From: Halapricum hydrolyticum
Lineage (GTDB): Archaea; Halobacteriota; Halobacteria; Halobacteriales; Haloarculaceae
Direction: 5' to 3'
DNA length: 64,000 bases
Assembly (NCBI RefSeq): GCF_025517535.1
Contig: NZ_JAOPKC010000001.1
Location: 1-64,000, forward strand
Of the stretch, positions 16,130-24,885 are shown one piece after another (position 1 is the first letter of the stretch; every line of letters starts with the position of its first letter). The notes under the pieces are model-generated. The model saw nothing but the letters and a program-made list of their open reading frames with translations. It had not been told where the DNA came from and ran no database searches. The position numbers were made by a program, and so were the translations under genes.

Positions 16130-17230
16130 ATGGCACTCTCGATCGGGATGCTCGGGTACCGCTTCATGGGGCGCGCTCACGCGAACGCCCTCGCTCGATT
16201 GCCGATGTTCTTCCCGGACGCACCGGCCGTCGAACGGGACGTGGTGATCGGCCGCGACGAGTCGGCACTCGCCGACGCTGCAGACCGGCTCGGGTTCGCA
16301 CGAACGGCTACCGACTGGCGGGACGTGATCGGCGAGGTGGACGTCTTCTACAACCTCGGGCCGAACCACCTCCACGCCGAGCCGTCGATTGCGGCGCTCG
16401 AAGCTGGCGTGCCAGTCCTCTGTGAGAAGCCGCTCGCGGCCGACGACGCGGCCGCCGAACGGATGGCCCGAGCGGCCGCCGACGCGGACGTCCCGACGGC
16501 AACGGCGTTCAACTACCGGTACGTCCCGGCGATCCAGTACGCAAAGCGATTGCTCGACGCCGGCGAACTCGGCGAGATCCGTCACTTCCGCGGGCACTAC
16601 CTCCAGGACTGGCTGGTCGATCCCGACGCGCCCTGGAGCTGGCGACTCGACGCTGATCTCGCCGGCAGCGGCGCGCTCGGCGACCTCGGCGCGCACACGA
16701 TCGACCTCGCTCGCTATCTCGTCGGCGACGTCGCCGAGGTCAGCGGGCAGCTACAGACGTTTGTCGACGAGCGACCCGCTCCGGATGGCGACGGCACCCG
16801 CGAGGTGACCGTCGACGACGCCTACAGCGCGCAGGTGACCTTCGAGAACGGCGCTGTCGGGACACTGGAGGCCTCGCGGTTCGCGACCGGCCACGAGAAC
16901 GACCACACCATCGCAATCCACGGCTCGAAAGGGAGTCTGCGATTCGGCCTCGAACGCCTGAACGAACTCGAAGTTAAATTCGAGGGCGACCGCGGCTACC
17001 AGCGCGTGCTCGTGACCGACGAGGACGATCCCTACGGCGATCGCTGGTGGCCACCGGGGCACGTCCTTGGATGGGAACACACCTTCGTCCACGAGAACTA
17101 CGAGTTCCTCACTGCCGTCGCAGAAGGGGGCGAGTACCGCCCGAACTTTGCCGACGGGGAAGCCGTCCAGCGCGTGCTGGCAACCATCGAGGAGAGCGAC
17201 GAGCGCGGCGAGCGCCTGCCAGTCAAATGA
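16130..17230 (+). CDS. Gfo/Idh/MocA-family NAD(P)-dependent oxidoreductase
   Basis: This 366-residue protein has an N-terminal Rossmann domain (SIGMLGYRFMGRAHANAL, a GxGxxG variant) and the EKPLA motif (CEKPLAADD) with the catalytic lysine. The C-terminal alpha/beta domain includes GDLGAHTIDLARYL. Members oxidise or reduce sugars and cyclitols with NAD(P). ATG 16130 follows AGTTATTTTG by about 28 bases. The stop overlaps the next start as ATGA, indicating translational coupling. Substrate is unknown. Confidence 0.92.
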   Translation: MALSIGMLGYRFMGRAHANALARLPMFFPDAPAVERDVVIGRDESALADAADRLGFARTATDWRDVIGEVDVFYNLGPNHLHAEPSIAALEAGVPVLCEKPLAADDAAAERMARAAADADVPTATAFNYRYVPAIQYAKRLLDAGELGEIRHFRGHYLQDWLVDPDAPWSWRLDADLAGSGALGDLGAHTIDLARYLVGDVAEVSGQLQTFVDERPAPDGDGTREVTVDDAYSAQVTFENGAVGTLEASRFATGHENDHTIAIHGSKGSLRFGLERLNELEVKFEGDRGYQRVLVTDEDDPYGDRWWPPGHVLGWEHTFVHENYEFLTAVAEGGEYRPNFADGEAVQRVLATIEESDERGERLPVK

Positions 17231-17655
17231 ACGGCGATAGCGACGCCGACACGGGCGAACTGACGCTCGCGTTCTCGCTGTCGGCCATCGAGCGACTTGC
17301 GGACCCGAACGCGGTATTCGAGGACGCGCAGACCTGGAGCCGATATATCGGTCTGATCGACGACGATACCGAACGGATCGAGCAACTCGTCGCGGAGTGC
17401 GACCTCCGGCAGGATTTCGACCTCCGAGACCGGGACAAGTGGCTCACCCTGGAAGAGATACACGAGGCGACGCCGACCCCGCGGCACGTCTACGTCGGGG
17501 CGAGCGACGACGACATGCGAGTATCGACCATGTTCGACTGGGAGTACATTCGCGTCACCGAGGCAGCCGAGAAAGCCGGCTGGGCCGTCTCCGAGCGATC
17601 CGATCCGGGACTCGCCGCTCGACTCCTGACGGCCGTTCGAAACCTGATCGGGTGA
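17227..17655 (+). CDS. Haloarchaeal conserved protein, DUF7124-like
   Basis: This 142-residue acidic soluble protein (GELTLAFSLSAIERLADPN near the N terminus) has no catalytic motif that I can see. Its ATG overlaps the stop of the oxidoreductase gene. I recall this sequence type as a haloarchaeal family of unknown function, so the DUF number is from memory. The coupling suggests it is expressed with the two sugar-enzyme genes. Confidence 0.7.
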   Translation: MNGDSDADTGELTLAFSLSAIERLADPNAVFEDAQTWSRYIGLIDDDTERIEQLVAECDLRQDFDLRDRDKWLTLEEIHEATPTPRHVYVGASDDDMRVSTMFDWEYIRVTEAAEKAGWAVSERSDPGLAARLLTAVRNLIG

Positions 17656-17657
17656 CT

Positions 17658-17901
17658 GCTGGACCAAAACGCTGCGACTCGCGTCGCTCGTCGCAGTCCT
17701 ATCGCTCTTCAGAATCGAGCACGCGAATCTGGTCGCCCCGAACCGTCACGCGGCCACCTTTTTCTTCGTCGGGTTCGCTCACTGCATTCGCGAACCACTT
17801 CTCGAAAAAGCTGGACCAAAACGCTGCGACTCGCGTCGCTCGTCGCAGTCCTATCGCTCTTCAGAATCGAGCACGCGAATCTGGTCGCCCCGAACCGTCA
17901 C
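17658..17901. repeat. 92-bp direct repeat duplicating the 3' end of spt5
   Basis: Bases 17658-17749 and 17810-17901 are identical on reading and separated by 60 bases. The distal copy contains the last 17 codons of spt5, its stop and the downstream hairpin (CTGCGAC...GTCGCAG). The proximal copy is an orphan repeat of the same gene end between spt5 and the upstream gene. Confidence 0.9.
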
Positions 17902-18288
17902 CGGGATCGGGACCGTCGCCTCGTAGAGTTCGACGGTCACCTGGTCTTTGCCCTCGTCGATGCGCTGGACCTGTGCCTTCTCGCCTTTGAACGGACCGGC
18001 GATGAGCTCGACGATGTCGCCTTCGGCGATCCCCTCGACGTCGGGTTTGGGCGAGAGGAAGTGCTCGACTTCCGAAATCGAGGACTCGCCCTGGACCACG
18101 CCGTTGGCGTGGGGGATCTCATCGAGGATCCGATCGAAGACCGAGATGTCGTCGGCCTCGACCATCACGTAACTCGTCAGCGAATCCGGCGCGAGCGCGG
18201 CGTGGATCTCATCTTCCTCACGGCTGATGATCATGTCCGCGACGGTGCGCTCCTGGCTGGCCGTGGTCTTGACTGCGTAGACGCCCAT
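17851..18288 (-). CDS. spt5: Transcription elongation factor Spt5
   Basis: This 145-residue protein (NusG homologue) has an N-terminal NGN domain (VYAVKTTASQERTVADMI) and a C-terminal KOW domain (EGDIVELIAGPFKGEKAQV). With Spt4 it clamps RNA polymerase on DNA and promotes processivity. The length is normal for archaeal Spt5. The start overlaps the secE stop by one base, the classic archaeal secE-spt5 pair. Confidence 0.96.
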   Translation of the reverse strand: MGVYAVKTTASQERTVADMIISREEDEIHAALAPDSLTSYVMVEADDISVFDRILDEIPHANGVVQGESSISEVEHFLSPKPDVEGIAEGDIVELIAGPFKGEKAQVQRIDEGKDQVTVELYEATVPIPVTVRGDQIRVLDSEER

Positions 18289-18461
18289 CAGGGACCACCC
18301 GGGACGAACGACATGAACGCGAAGATCAGGAATCCGAGCAACCCGACCAGGAGAATCCCGGCCCCGGCGATCTTGGCCACCTGCGAGAACTCCTCCCAGG
18401 ACGGCGTACTCGCCAGTTTGAGGACGCGGATGTATGACGATAGCTCTGTCGGGACGTGCAT
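18288..18461 (-). CDS. secE: Preprotein translocase subunit SecE (Sec61 gamma)
   Basis: This 57-residue protein has a conserved amphipathic start (LSSYIRVLKLASTPSWEEF) and one membrane helix at about residues 30-52, the normal form of archaeal SecE. It clamps SecY in the translocon. The TATA-like AGATAGAAAA near 18484-18494 gives leaderless spacing to ATG 18461. It is cotranscribed with spt5. Confidence 0.93.
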   Translation of the reverse strand: MHVPTELSSYIRVLKLASTPSWEEFSQVAKIAGAGILLVGLLGFLIFAFMSFVPGGP

Positions 18462-18595
18462 ATCTGGTGTTTACCCGTCAGCACTTTTCTATCTATCTCT
18501 TTGCGCCCGGCGCGAGACGCGCCTCGAACTCGGCTTCATCCGGTCGAGGCCGCCAACAAGACACATTGAAACCGGCTGCAGACGCAGGACCCGTT

Positions 18596-19501
18596 ATGAC
18601 AGAACCGCGTATCCGCCGGGCGCGAGCGGACGACCACGAAGACGTCGTCGCGTTCACCCGGGAGACGTGGTCCGATCGGGACGTCGAGGACTACATCCCG
18701 GACGCCTTCGAGGAGTGGGTCGAGACCGACGGTCCGGAACAGCGCACTGTCGTCGTGGAGGTCGACGGGAGCGTCGTCGGGGTCTGTCAAGGTGTCGTCC
18801 TCTCCGAACACGAGGCCTGGCTCCAGGGGATGCGCGTCGATCCCGACCACCGCGGATCGGGAATCGCGCTGTCGATGATGGACGATCTGTTATCGTGGGC
18901 GCGCGAGCAGGGCGCATCGGTCGCCCGCGACATGGTCTTCTCCTGGAACGGCGGTGGCCTCGGCCTGTCTCGTGCGGCCGGGTTCGGACCGGCGACGGAG
19001 GGGCGATGGGCCCAGCCCGCACCGGACCCGAGCGCCAGCCCGGGCCTGGAGCGACGCGACGATCCCGACGCGGCCTGGAGCCACTGGCAGCGCAGCGACG
19101 CCCGCGACCACCTGTCCGGGCTCGGCGTCGACACCGACGAACCCTGGTCGCTCTCGGAAGTCACTCGCGAGCGCCTGCACGAGGACTGCCAGCGCGTCAT
19201 CTCCCTTCGCGACGAGACCGGCACGCGGGCGACGACCGCGCGAATCCGCCAGCGCGAACGAAACACTGACGACGGCGTCGAGACGTGGGCCGTCTACGGC
19301 CACAGCGCGTGGGACAGTCCCGACGCCGCCCGGGCGCTGTTCGACGCCGTCGCCGCCGACGCCGCCGATCTCGGGGTCGACCACACCCGCGTTCTGATAC
19401 CGGAAACCTGCCGGCACGTCTCGGTGGCCGCAGCCGCGGACGGGCGGATCTCCGACGAACCGTTCTTCGTCCTCGAAGCGGATCTCACGGGATCGCCATA
19501 G
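18596..19501 (+). CDS. GNAT-family N-acetyltransferase
   Basis: This 301-residue protein has an N-terminal GNAT domain (residues 1-150) with the acetyl-CoA loop motif VDPDHRGSGIALSMM. The second half resembles a degenerate partner acetyltransferase domain (ARALFDAVAADAADLG). ATG 18596 begins at the conserved MTEPRIRRA. The acceptor substrate cannot be inferred. It is divergent from secE. Confidence 0.85.
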   Translation: MTEPRIRRARADDHEDVVAFTRETWSDRDVEDYIPDAFEEWVETDGPEQRTVVVEVDGSVVGVCQGVVLSEHEAWLQGMRVDPDHRGSGIALSMMDDLLSWAREQGASVARDMVFSWNGGGLGLSRAAGFGPATEGRWAQPAPDPSASPGLERRDDPDAAWSHWQRSDARDHLSGLGVDTDEPWSLSEVTRERLHEDCQRVISLRDETGTRATTARIRQRERNTDDGVETWAVYGHSAWDSPDAARALFDAVAADAADLGVDHTRVLIPETCRHVSVAAAADGRISDEPFFVLEADLTGSP

Positions 19502-19562
19502 TACAGCCACTCTCGTTCGGGGCGTAACCTATTTCGCTGTTGTGTCCATACTATGCAATATA

Positions 19563-20276
19563 ATGGTCGAATTCGTCCTGCTCGACGCCTCGGTCGGAGA
19601 CACGCCAGTACGACGGAACTTCCGGCGTGAGCTCCCGGGCGACGTGACGGTTTTCGAGATCAGCGAGGGCGAACTGCCGCCCGATCCCGAGACGTTCTCC
19701 TACGACGGTGCAGTCATCAGCGGCTCACAGTGCTCGACCTACGACGACCAGCCGTGGATCACTGATACCGAAGACTGGGCACGGGCGGCCCACGACGCCG
19801 GAATCCCGATGATCGGGGTCTGCTGGGGCCACCAGTTGCTCGCGGAAGCGCTGGGCGGACGGGTCGCCGACATGGGCGAGCGCGAACTCGGCTACCGGAC
19901 CGTCCGGCGCGTCGGCGCGTCGCAGCTGTTCAACGGCGTCTCCCGGACGTTCACGGCCTTCGAGACACACACCGACGCCGTCGTCGAACTACCGGAGAAC
20001 GCGCGCGTGACCGCACGCAACGACGCAGGGCTCCAGGGGTTCCAGATCGGTCGGACCTACGGCGTGCAGTTCCATCCCGAATACGACATGGATGCCGCTC
20101 GGTGGGTCATCGAGGGGAAAGACATCTCCGAGAAAGACAGGCAGGCGGCACTCGAAACTGTCACCGAGGACAACCACGCCGCGGCCGCACAGGCACGGCT
20201 GGTCTTCGAGAATTTCCGTCGGGTTGTCGCCGGCGAACGGGTCTGTCGGATCGATCCGATCACTCCGGACCGGTGA
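19563..20276 (+). CDS. Class I glutamine amidotransferase-like protein
   Basis: This 237-residue protein has the class I GATase catalytic elements: nucleophile elbow GVCWGHQLLAEALGG and the His-Glu pair in VQFHPEYD. It resembles stand-alone GMP synthase-like amidotransferases that act on small molecules. The start ATG 19563 follows a TATA-like CCTATTTC about 31 bases upstream. The last 17 bases overlap the 3' end of the convergent GTPase gene. Confidence 0.88.
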   Translation: MVEFVLLDASVGDTPVRRNFRRELPGDVTVFEISEGELPPDPETFSYDGAVISGSQCSTYDDQPWITDTEDWARAAHDAGIPMIGVCWGHQLLAEALGGRVADMGERELGYRTVRRVGASQLFNGVSRTFTAFETHTDAVVELPENARVTARNDAGLQGFQIGRTYGVQFHPEYDMDAARWVIEGKDISEKDRQAALETVTEDNHAAAAQARLVFENFRRVVAGERVCRIDPITPDR

Positions 20277-21864
20277 CGTCGGTGACGGTACCAACGCCCT
20301 TCGAGCGGCCCTCGCGGAACACGAACCGCTGTCCCTCCTCGATGCAGTACGGCCGGAATTTGAATCGAACACGGGCACGTCCGGTGTCACCGGGCAGCAG
20401 TTGCCCGCCCTCGGGGTAGAACGCGGCCGCCTCGCTGACGGTTTCGAGGTGAACGACCGGTTCGTAGCCGTCGCCGATCCGCGTCGGATGGTTCAGCACC
20501 ATCACCTCGGCCTCGAACTCACGAACCGGCGTCGGATCGGCTTCTCGGGGGAGCAGGACCATCCCGCGCTCGACGTCGGCCTCGCGGACGCCCTTGAGCG
20601 CGATCCCGACGATGCGGCCGGCCTCGGCCTCGTCGACGCGGTGGTAGTGCATCTCGATCGAGCGGACCTCGACTTCCCGAAAGGTTCCGTCGGCCATCGG
20701 CCCGAGCAGGAGTTCGTCGCCGGCCTCAACGCGTCCGGAGCGGATCGTCCCCGACGCGACCGCGCCGACGCCGCTGACCTTGTAGGTTCGATCGATGTAC
20801 ATCTCGAAGTCGCCGTCGGCGGCGGTCTCGGTCTTCGGGAGGCGCTCGAACAACTCGTCGAGCGTCTCCAGCCCGGTGCCGTCGACGGCCGAGGTCCGAA
20901 GGACCGGCACGACCGTCTCGGAGATCTCTTCGACGGCTGCGTCGATCCCGTGGCGGGTGATCGGTAGCGGCGTCTTCTCGGCGTCACGGAGCAGTCGCTC
21001 GACCTCGCGTTCGACCTCGGCGAGGCGCTCGTCGTCGACGAGATCGACCTTGGTGATCGCGACGATCGTGGGCAGTTCGGTCGCCAGCAGGATGCCGAGG
21101 TGCTCTCGGGTCGTCCTCGTGGGCCCGTCGTCGGCCGCAACCGTCAACAGCCCGTAGTCGAGTTTCTGGCCGACGATCCCGCGAATGGTCGTCCGCAGCC
21201 ACGGCTCGTGGCCGACGGTATCGACGAAGCTGACCAGACGGTCGGATTCTTCGACCACGCGGGCGCGATCCGACTTGCGGTCGGGGTTGTCCATTCGGAC
21301 CGGGCCGTCCTCGTCGAACCCGTAGACGCCGTAGGAGAGATCCGCCGAGAGACCCCGCTCGATCTCGTGTGGGCGGACGTCCAGATACGAGCGCGTGTCT
21401 CCCTGGCCGTCGTCGGCCTGGCCGGTCACCAGTGACCCGACGAGCGTCGATTTCCCGTGGTCGACGTGGCCCGCAGTCCCGACGACGATGTGCTCGTCGT
21501 CGGCCAGTCGCGTCCCTTCCCGGATCGTCGCGACCCCCACGATCCCGCCGCGATCGACGCTCCAGGTCTGGACGTCGGCGATGTGCGCGCCGGCCTCGTC
21601 GGCCAGAAGCGAGAGGACGTCCATCGACTCGGAGAACGTCTCGGGTTCGATCCCGGCCAGACCGCCGTCGTCGGTGACGCCGACGACGTAGGTCGCCTCG
21701 CCGTCACCGCTCAGGACGCGGTGGCGCAGCTGCGCTGCGAGGCTCTCGAAGCGCCCCTCCGTCGCGTGGAGGTCCTCGCTGAGCCGCTCTTTGAATTCGA
21801 CGCTGCCCCCTTCCTGCTCCCCGCGTTCGAGTGCACGCTCAAGGACGGCCCGGTCCGGGCTCAT
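20260..21864 (-). CDS. GTPBP1-like GTP-binding protein (EF-1A/EF-Tu family)
   Basis: This 534-residue translational-type GTPase has the P-loop GHVDHGKST near residue 132, DTVGHE (G3), and TKVDLVD (G4). Domains II and III of EF-Tu type follow (VSGVGAVASGTIRSGRV). An N-terminal extension of about 120 residues precedes the G domain. This layout matches archaeal and eukaryotic GTPBP1/GTPBP2, which link to ribosome rescue and RNA decay; the archaeal role is unproven. ATG 21864 has a TATA-like CTTATGAG about 27 bases upstream. Confidence 0.9.
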   Translation of the reverse strand: MSPDRAVLERALERGEQEGGSVEFKERLSEDLHATEGRFESLAAQLRHRVLSGDGEATYVVGVTDDGGLAGIEPETFSESMDVLSLLADEAGAHIADVQTWSVDRGGIVGVATIREGTRLADDEHIVVGTAGHVDHGKSTLVGSLVTGQADDGQGDTRSYLDVRPHEIERGLSADLSYGVYGFDEDGPVRMDNPDRKSDRARVVEESDRLVSFVDTVGHEPWLRTTIRGIVGQKLDYGLLTVAADDGPTRTTREHLGILLATELPTIVAITKVDLVDDERLAEVEREVERLLRDAEKTPLPITRHGIDAAVEEISETVVPVLRTSAVDGTGLETLDELFERLPKTETAADGDFEMYIDRTYKVSGVGAVASGTIRSGRVEAGDELLLGPMADGTFREVEVRSIEMHYHRVDEAEAGRIVGIALKGVREADVERGMVLLPREADPTPVREFEAEVMVLNHPTRIGDGYEPVVHLETVSEAAAFYPEGGQLLPGDTGRARVRFKFRPYCIEEGQRFVFREGRSKGVGTVTDVTGPE

Positions 21865-22067
21865 AGGCGTGGGTAATTGTGGCGCTCTCATAAGCCTTCC
21901 CCGTATTCGCCTCAGTACAGGTCTGTATCGCTATATATCATCCTTCGTGGTGTGGAACGATTTGCGGTACGTTGGATCCACATCGACCGCCCGGCGTTGC
22001 CCTGGAGAGACACGAACCAGGACTCGGACGATTCGTCTTCTGGTGGCAGTCGCCACGGTAACTAGCA

Positions 22068-22751
22068 CTATCGGATCGGGTCGACGCCGATCGCCTCGAA
22101 GAACCCGTCCGCGTATGCGTCGTCGGTGACGCGATCAGCCGCCGCGAGCGCCGCGTCGTCCGCGTTCGCGACTGCGACGGCCTCGCCCGCGACCTCGAAC
22201 GTCGACACGTCGTTCTCGGAGTCGCCGACCGCCAGAAACGCCGCGGGGTCCAGACCGAGTTCGTCGGCGACGACTTCGAGTCCCTGGCCCTTGCTCACGT
22301 CGGGCGATTTCACGTGGTAGGCGTAGCCGGTGTCGACGACCTCTAATCCGCGCTCGGCAGCGATCGATTCCAGCGGTGCCAGCGGCTGTTCGCGAGCGAC
22401 GGCGATCTCGGTCTCGCGCCACCGGTTGACGAAATCGATCTCTCGCCACCCCAGACTGTAGCCGGCCTCGACGTACGCGTCGGCGACGGCCTGTGCGGCC
22501 GCGCGATCCCCTTCGAAACGGAGCGTGTCGGTGTCGGCGACGGCGACGACCCCGCCGTTCTCGGCGATCACCCGCCCCTCGATCCCGGCGAACTGGCAGA
22601 GCGCGATCGGATACGGCATGGACTTGCCCGTCGCGACGACGACCGGTGCGGGCCACTCCCGCAGCACTGGCAAGACACGGTGGTCGATCGCCCCCTGGCC
22701 GTCGGTCAGCGTTCCGTCGACGTCGACCGCAAGCGGCGGCGCGTCCATCAT
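22068..22751 (-). CDS. Phosphoglycolate phosphatase, archaeal HAD type
   Basis: This 227-residue HAD hydrolase has motif I DVDGTLTD, motif II ATGKS, a lysine in SKGQGL, and the acidic motif IV GDSENDVSTFE. The small type IIB cap and the length fit archaeal phosphoglycolate phosphatase; sugar-phosphate or mannosyl phosphatases share the fold. Two adjacent ATGs (22751 and 22748) are possible starts. Confidence 0.88.
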   Translation of the reverse strand: MMDAPPLAVDVDGTLTDGQGAIDHRVLPVLREWPAPVVVATGKSMPYPIALCQFAGIEGRVIAENGGVVAVADTDTLRFEGDRAAAQAVADAYVEAGYSLGWREIDFVNRWRETEIAVAREQPLAPLESIAAERGLEVVDTGYAYHVKSPDVSKGQGLEVVADELGLDPAAFLAVGDSENDVSTFEVAGEAVAVANADDAALAAADRVTDDAYADGFFEAIGVDPIR

Positions 22752-22793
22752 ATTTGCTCGTCGATGCGGAGAACTATCGGTCTTGCGTGTCCG

Positions 22794-23354
22794 CTATTCG
22801 TCCGTAAGTCGTTCGTACGCAGCTTTGACGCGCTTGAACTGTGCCTCGTCGCCGTCTTCGGTGTCCGGATGCACCGATTTGACTTTCTCCCGGTAGGCCC
22901 GTTTGATCGCCTCCTGGTCGGCGTCGGGGTCGAGTCCGAGCGTGCGGTAGGCTTCAGCAGTCGTCGGACCGTCGCTGCCGGGCGGAGCGCGGGTCCGGCG
23001 TTCGCGGGGACCGACCCGGCGTCGCTCGCCCGGACCGCTCGCCCGCTGCCGCCGACCGCGACTGCCCGGCGGCACCCAGTCCTCGCGGGGGCCGGCCCCG
23101 AAGTCGCCACGTCTCCCGCGACCGTCTCGGCGGCGGTCGCGACCTGCGTTGCGTTCGGCCTGGCGCTGGACGCGCGCGTAGAGACGACTGGCCAGCCGGC
23201 CCGTCCCGTGAATCCAGAGCAGGTAGGATACTGCTCCGAACATCGCCGCCACCACGAGGACGAACGGATTATAGACGACTCCGAGGAGCGCGAACAGGAC
23301 CGCCATCCCGCTAAACACTGCAGCGAGCCCGACCAGCAGGCGTGATTCGTCCAC
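22794..23354 (-). CDS. Membrane-anchored J-domain protein
   Basis: This 186-residue protein has two N-terminal membrane helices at about residues 6-48. A basic, Arg/Gly-rich linker spans residues 55-130. A C-terminal J domain includes AYRTLGLDPDADQ and the HPD motif at residues 162-164. HPD is what stimulates Hsp70/DnaK ATPase. The order (anchor first, J domain last) would place the J domain in the cytoplasm at the membrane. It lies just upstream of the phosphatase gene on the same strand. Confidence 0.88.
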   Translation of the reverse strand: MDESRLLVGLAAVFSGMAVLFALLGVVYNPFVLVVAAMFGAVSYLLWIHGTGRLASRLYARVQRQAERNAGRDRRRDGRGRRGDFGAGPREDWVPPGSRGRRQRASGPGERRRVGPRERRTRAPPGSDGPTTAEAYRTLGLDPDADQEAIKRAYREKVKSVHPDTEDGDEAQFKRVKAAYERLTDE

Positions 23355-23486
23355 GGATAGCGTTCGGCCAGGCTACCCCTAAACCTCCCGGCAACGGCAG
23401 AGAGTGTCGGGATTTCGGCGTCTCGCCCGAGGGACGGCAGCCGCGCCACCACCAGCGTAAAGCGTCCGTGGGTGCTATACTCACAC

Positions 23487-23687
23487 ATGAATGCTTCCGG
23501 ACTCTGTGACATCTGTGGGAAGCCGGACGTCGACCACGTCTGTGACCGGTGTGGACGACTGGTCTGTGAGCGCCACTATGACGACGGGCACGGGGTCTGT
23601 ACGGAGTGTGCTACCGAGCTCGGTCTCGGGGACGAGCACGTCGATCCGGACGACCTTCCCAACGACGTCGATATCTACCGGTTCTAG
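23487..23687 (+). CDS. Small HIT/B-box-like zinc finger protein
   Basis: This 66-residue protein has eight cysteines and several histidines arranged as CDICGKPDVDHVCDRCG, then CERHYDDGHGVCTEC. This cross-brace pattern resembles HIT-type or B-box zinc fingers. The C-terminal tail is acidic. ATG 23487 lies about 28 bases after a TATA-like GTAAAG. Function unknown. Confidence 0.75.
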   Translation: MNASGLCDICGKPDVDHVCDRCGRLVCERHYDDGHGVCTECATELGLGDEHVDPDDLPNDVDIYRF

Positions 23688-23723
23688 GGGTCGTACGACG
23701 CTTATCGGTTCGACGTCTCCTGC

Positions 23724-24419
23724 CTACCGCGGCGTGCAGACGAACACGGTCCGGTCGTCGTCCGGGCCGTAGCCCCCGACCGGTTCGACGTCGAGACCGT
23801 ATCCAGACAGCGTCGCCGCGATTTCGAGATCGTCGAAGGGGGTCATCGGACGCGTGTCGACACAGACCTCGCCGTCGGGCGTGAACACGATCTGATCCCA
23901 GCGCAGCCGGTCGCCGTCGGGATTCATCTGCACGAGACGGGCGTATCTGCCAGCGTCCGTCTCGCCCACGTCGATCGCGACCTCGTTTCCCTCCGGCGGC
24001 AACGGCGAGTTGTCGAAGACGAACACGCCGTCGGCAGCGAGGTGTGCGGCCACGTCCTCGATCGCCGGCCCGAGTTCCGCCGGCGGCAGGTGATTGATCA
24101 CCCCACGAATCGCGACGACGACGTCGAACTCCGAATCGACCGGGATCCCGGGGACGCCAGCCGCGTGATAGTCGGCGTCGACCTTCTCTCGGGCACGGGA
24201 CAGCATGCCCTCGTTCGGGTCGATCGCGGTCACGTCGTAGCCGGCGTCGACGAATCGCTGGGTGTGTTCGCCGGTTCCACAGCCGATCTCCAGAAGGGTC
24301 AGATCCGCTGGGTCCCGGTCGTCGAGCAGGTCCTGGACGAACGCACAGTCCCGATCGTAGTCCCACTCCGACTGGATCGCGTCGTAGAGTTCGGGATAGT
24401 CGGTGTACAGCCGTTCCAT
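23724..24419 (-). CDS. Class I SAM-dependent methyltransferase
   Basis: This 231-residue protein has motif I LEIGCGTGEHTQ, an acidic residue after beta 2 (AIDPNEGML), and the later strand segment VVVAIRGVINHL. It is a UbiE/COQ5-like small-molecule methyltransferase by fold. The substrate is unknown. The N terminus (LYTDYPELYDAI) is typical of this group. Confidence 0.87.
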   Translation of the reverse strand: MERLYTDYPELYDAIQSEWDYDRDCAFVQDLLDDRDPADLTLLEIGCGTGEHTQRFVDAGYDVTAIDPNEGMLSRAREKVDADYHAAGVPGIPVDSEFDVVVAIRGVINHLPPAELGPAIEDVAAHLAADGVFVFDNSPLPPEGNEVAIDVGETDAGRYARLVQMNPDGDRLRWDQIVFTPDGEVCVDTRPMTPFDDLEIAATLSGYGLDVEPVGGYGPDDDRTVFVCTPR

Positions 24420-24572
24420 GTGCTGACGGCGAACCCGACCGCCGTATATGTACCGGCGATCGAGGCGACTGCCCCGGGGCTTGACCCCGTGGTGGGCTCA
24501 CCGTCGTTTGGACCGGTTTCCCGGACCCGGACCAACCCACATTTCCAAGGTCTCCGGGCGATAACGTCCTGT

Positions 24573-24746
24573 ATGTCATTCCCTAACTCGGGGAAAGATC
24601 TCGAGTGTCGGTGTACGCGCTGCAAGTACAACAACAGTGGAACGTGTGGGTATCAAGGGCGACTGCTCATCAATCAGAACGGCGAGTGTGAGATGATGGA
24701 AACCGGGTTTGGCGGGCCGCCCGGTCCGCACGGACAGCAGGAATGA
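24573..24746 (+). CDS. Small cysteine-rich protein (DUF1540-like)
   Basis: This 57-residue protein has the cysteine pattern CRCTRCKYNNSGTCGY followed by LLINQNGECEMME, resembling the short metal-binding DUF1540 type. It starts at ATG 24573 after a GATAAC element about 22 bases upstream. Gene-like codon use and the conserved spacing of five cysteines support it. Function unknown. Confidence 0.65.
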   Translation: MSFPNSGKDLECRCTRCKYNNSGTCGYQGRLLINQNGECEMMETGFGGPPGPHGQQE

Positions 24747-24885
24747 TCCGGGAGCGTGTCGGATCCGGACGGCGCAAGCCGGTCCGACGCGATAGAGACG
24801 GATGTCGTCCTCGACTATCGGAAGGGCGTGCGAAGTAGTGTCATGATACCAGGTCGTTTTTCTCGGCACCGCTGTTCTACCCAGT

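Noticed and set aside
22748..23512. 254-codon minus-strand frame over the J-domain gene
   Set aside because: The J-domain protein in another frame has membrane helices and HPD; this frame has no recognisable domain.
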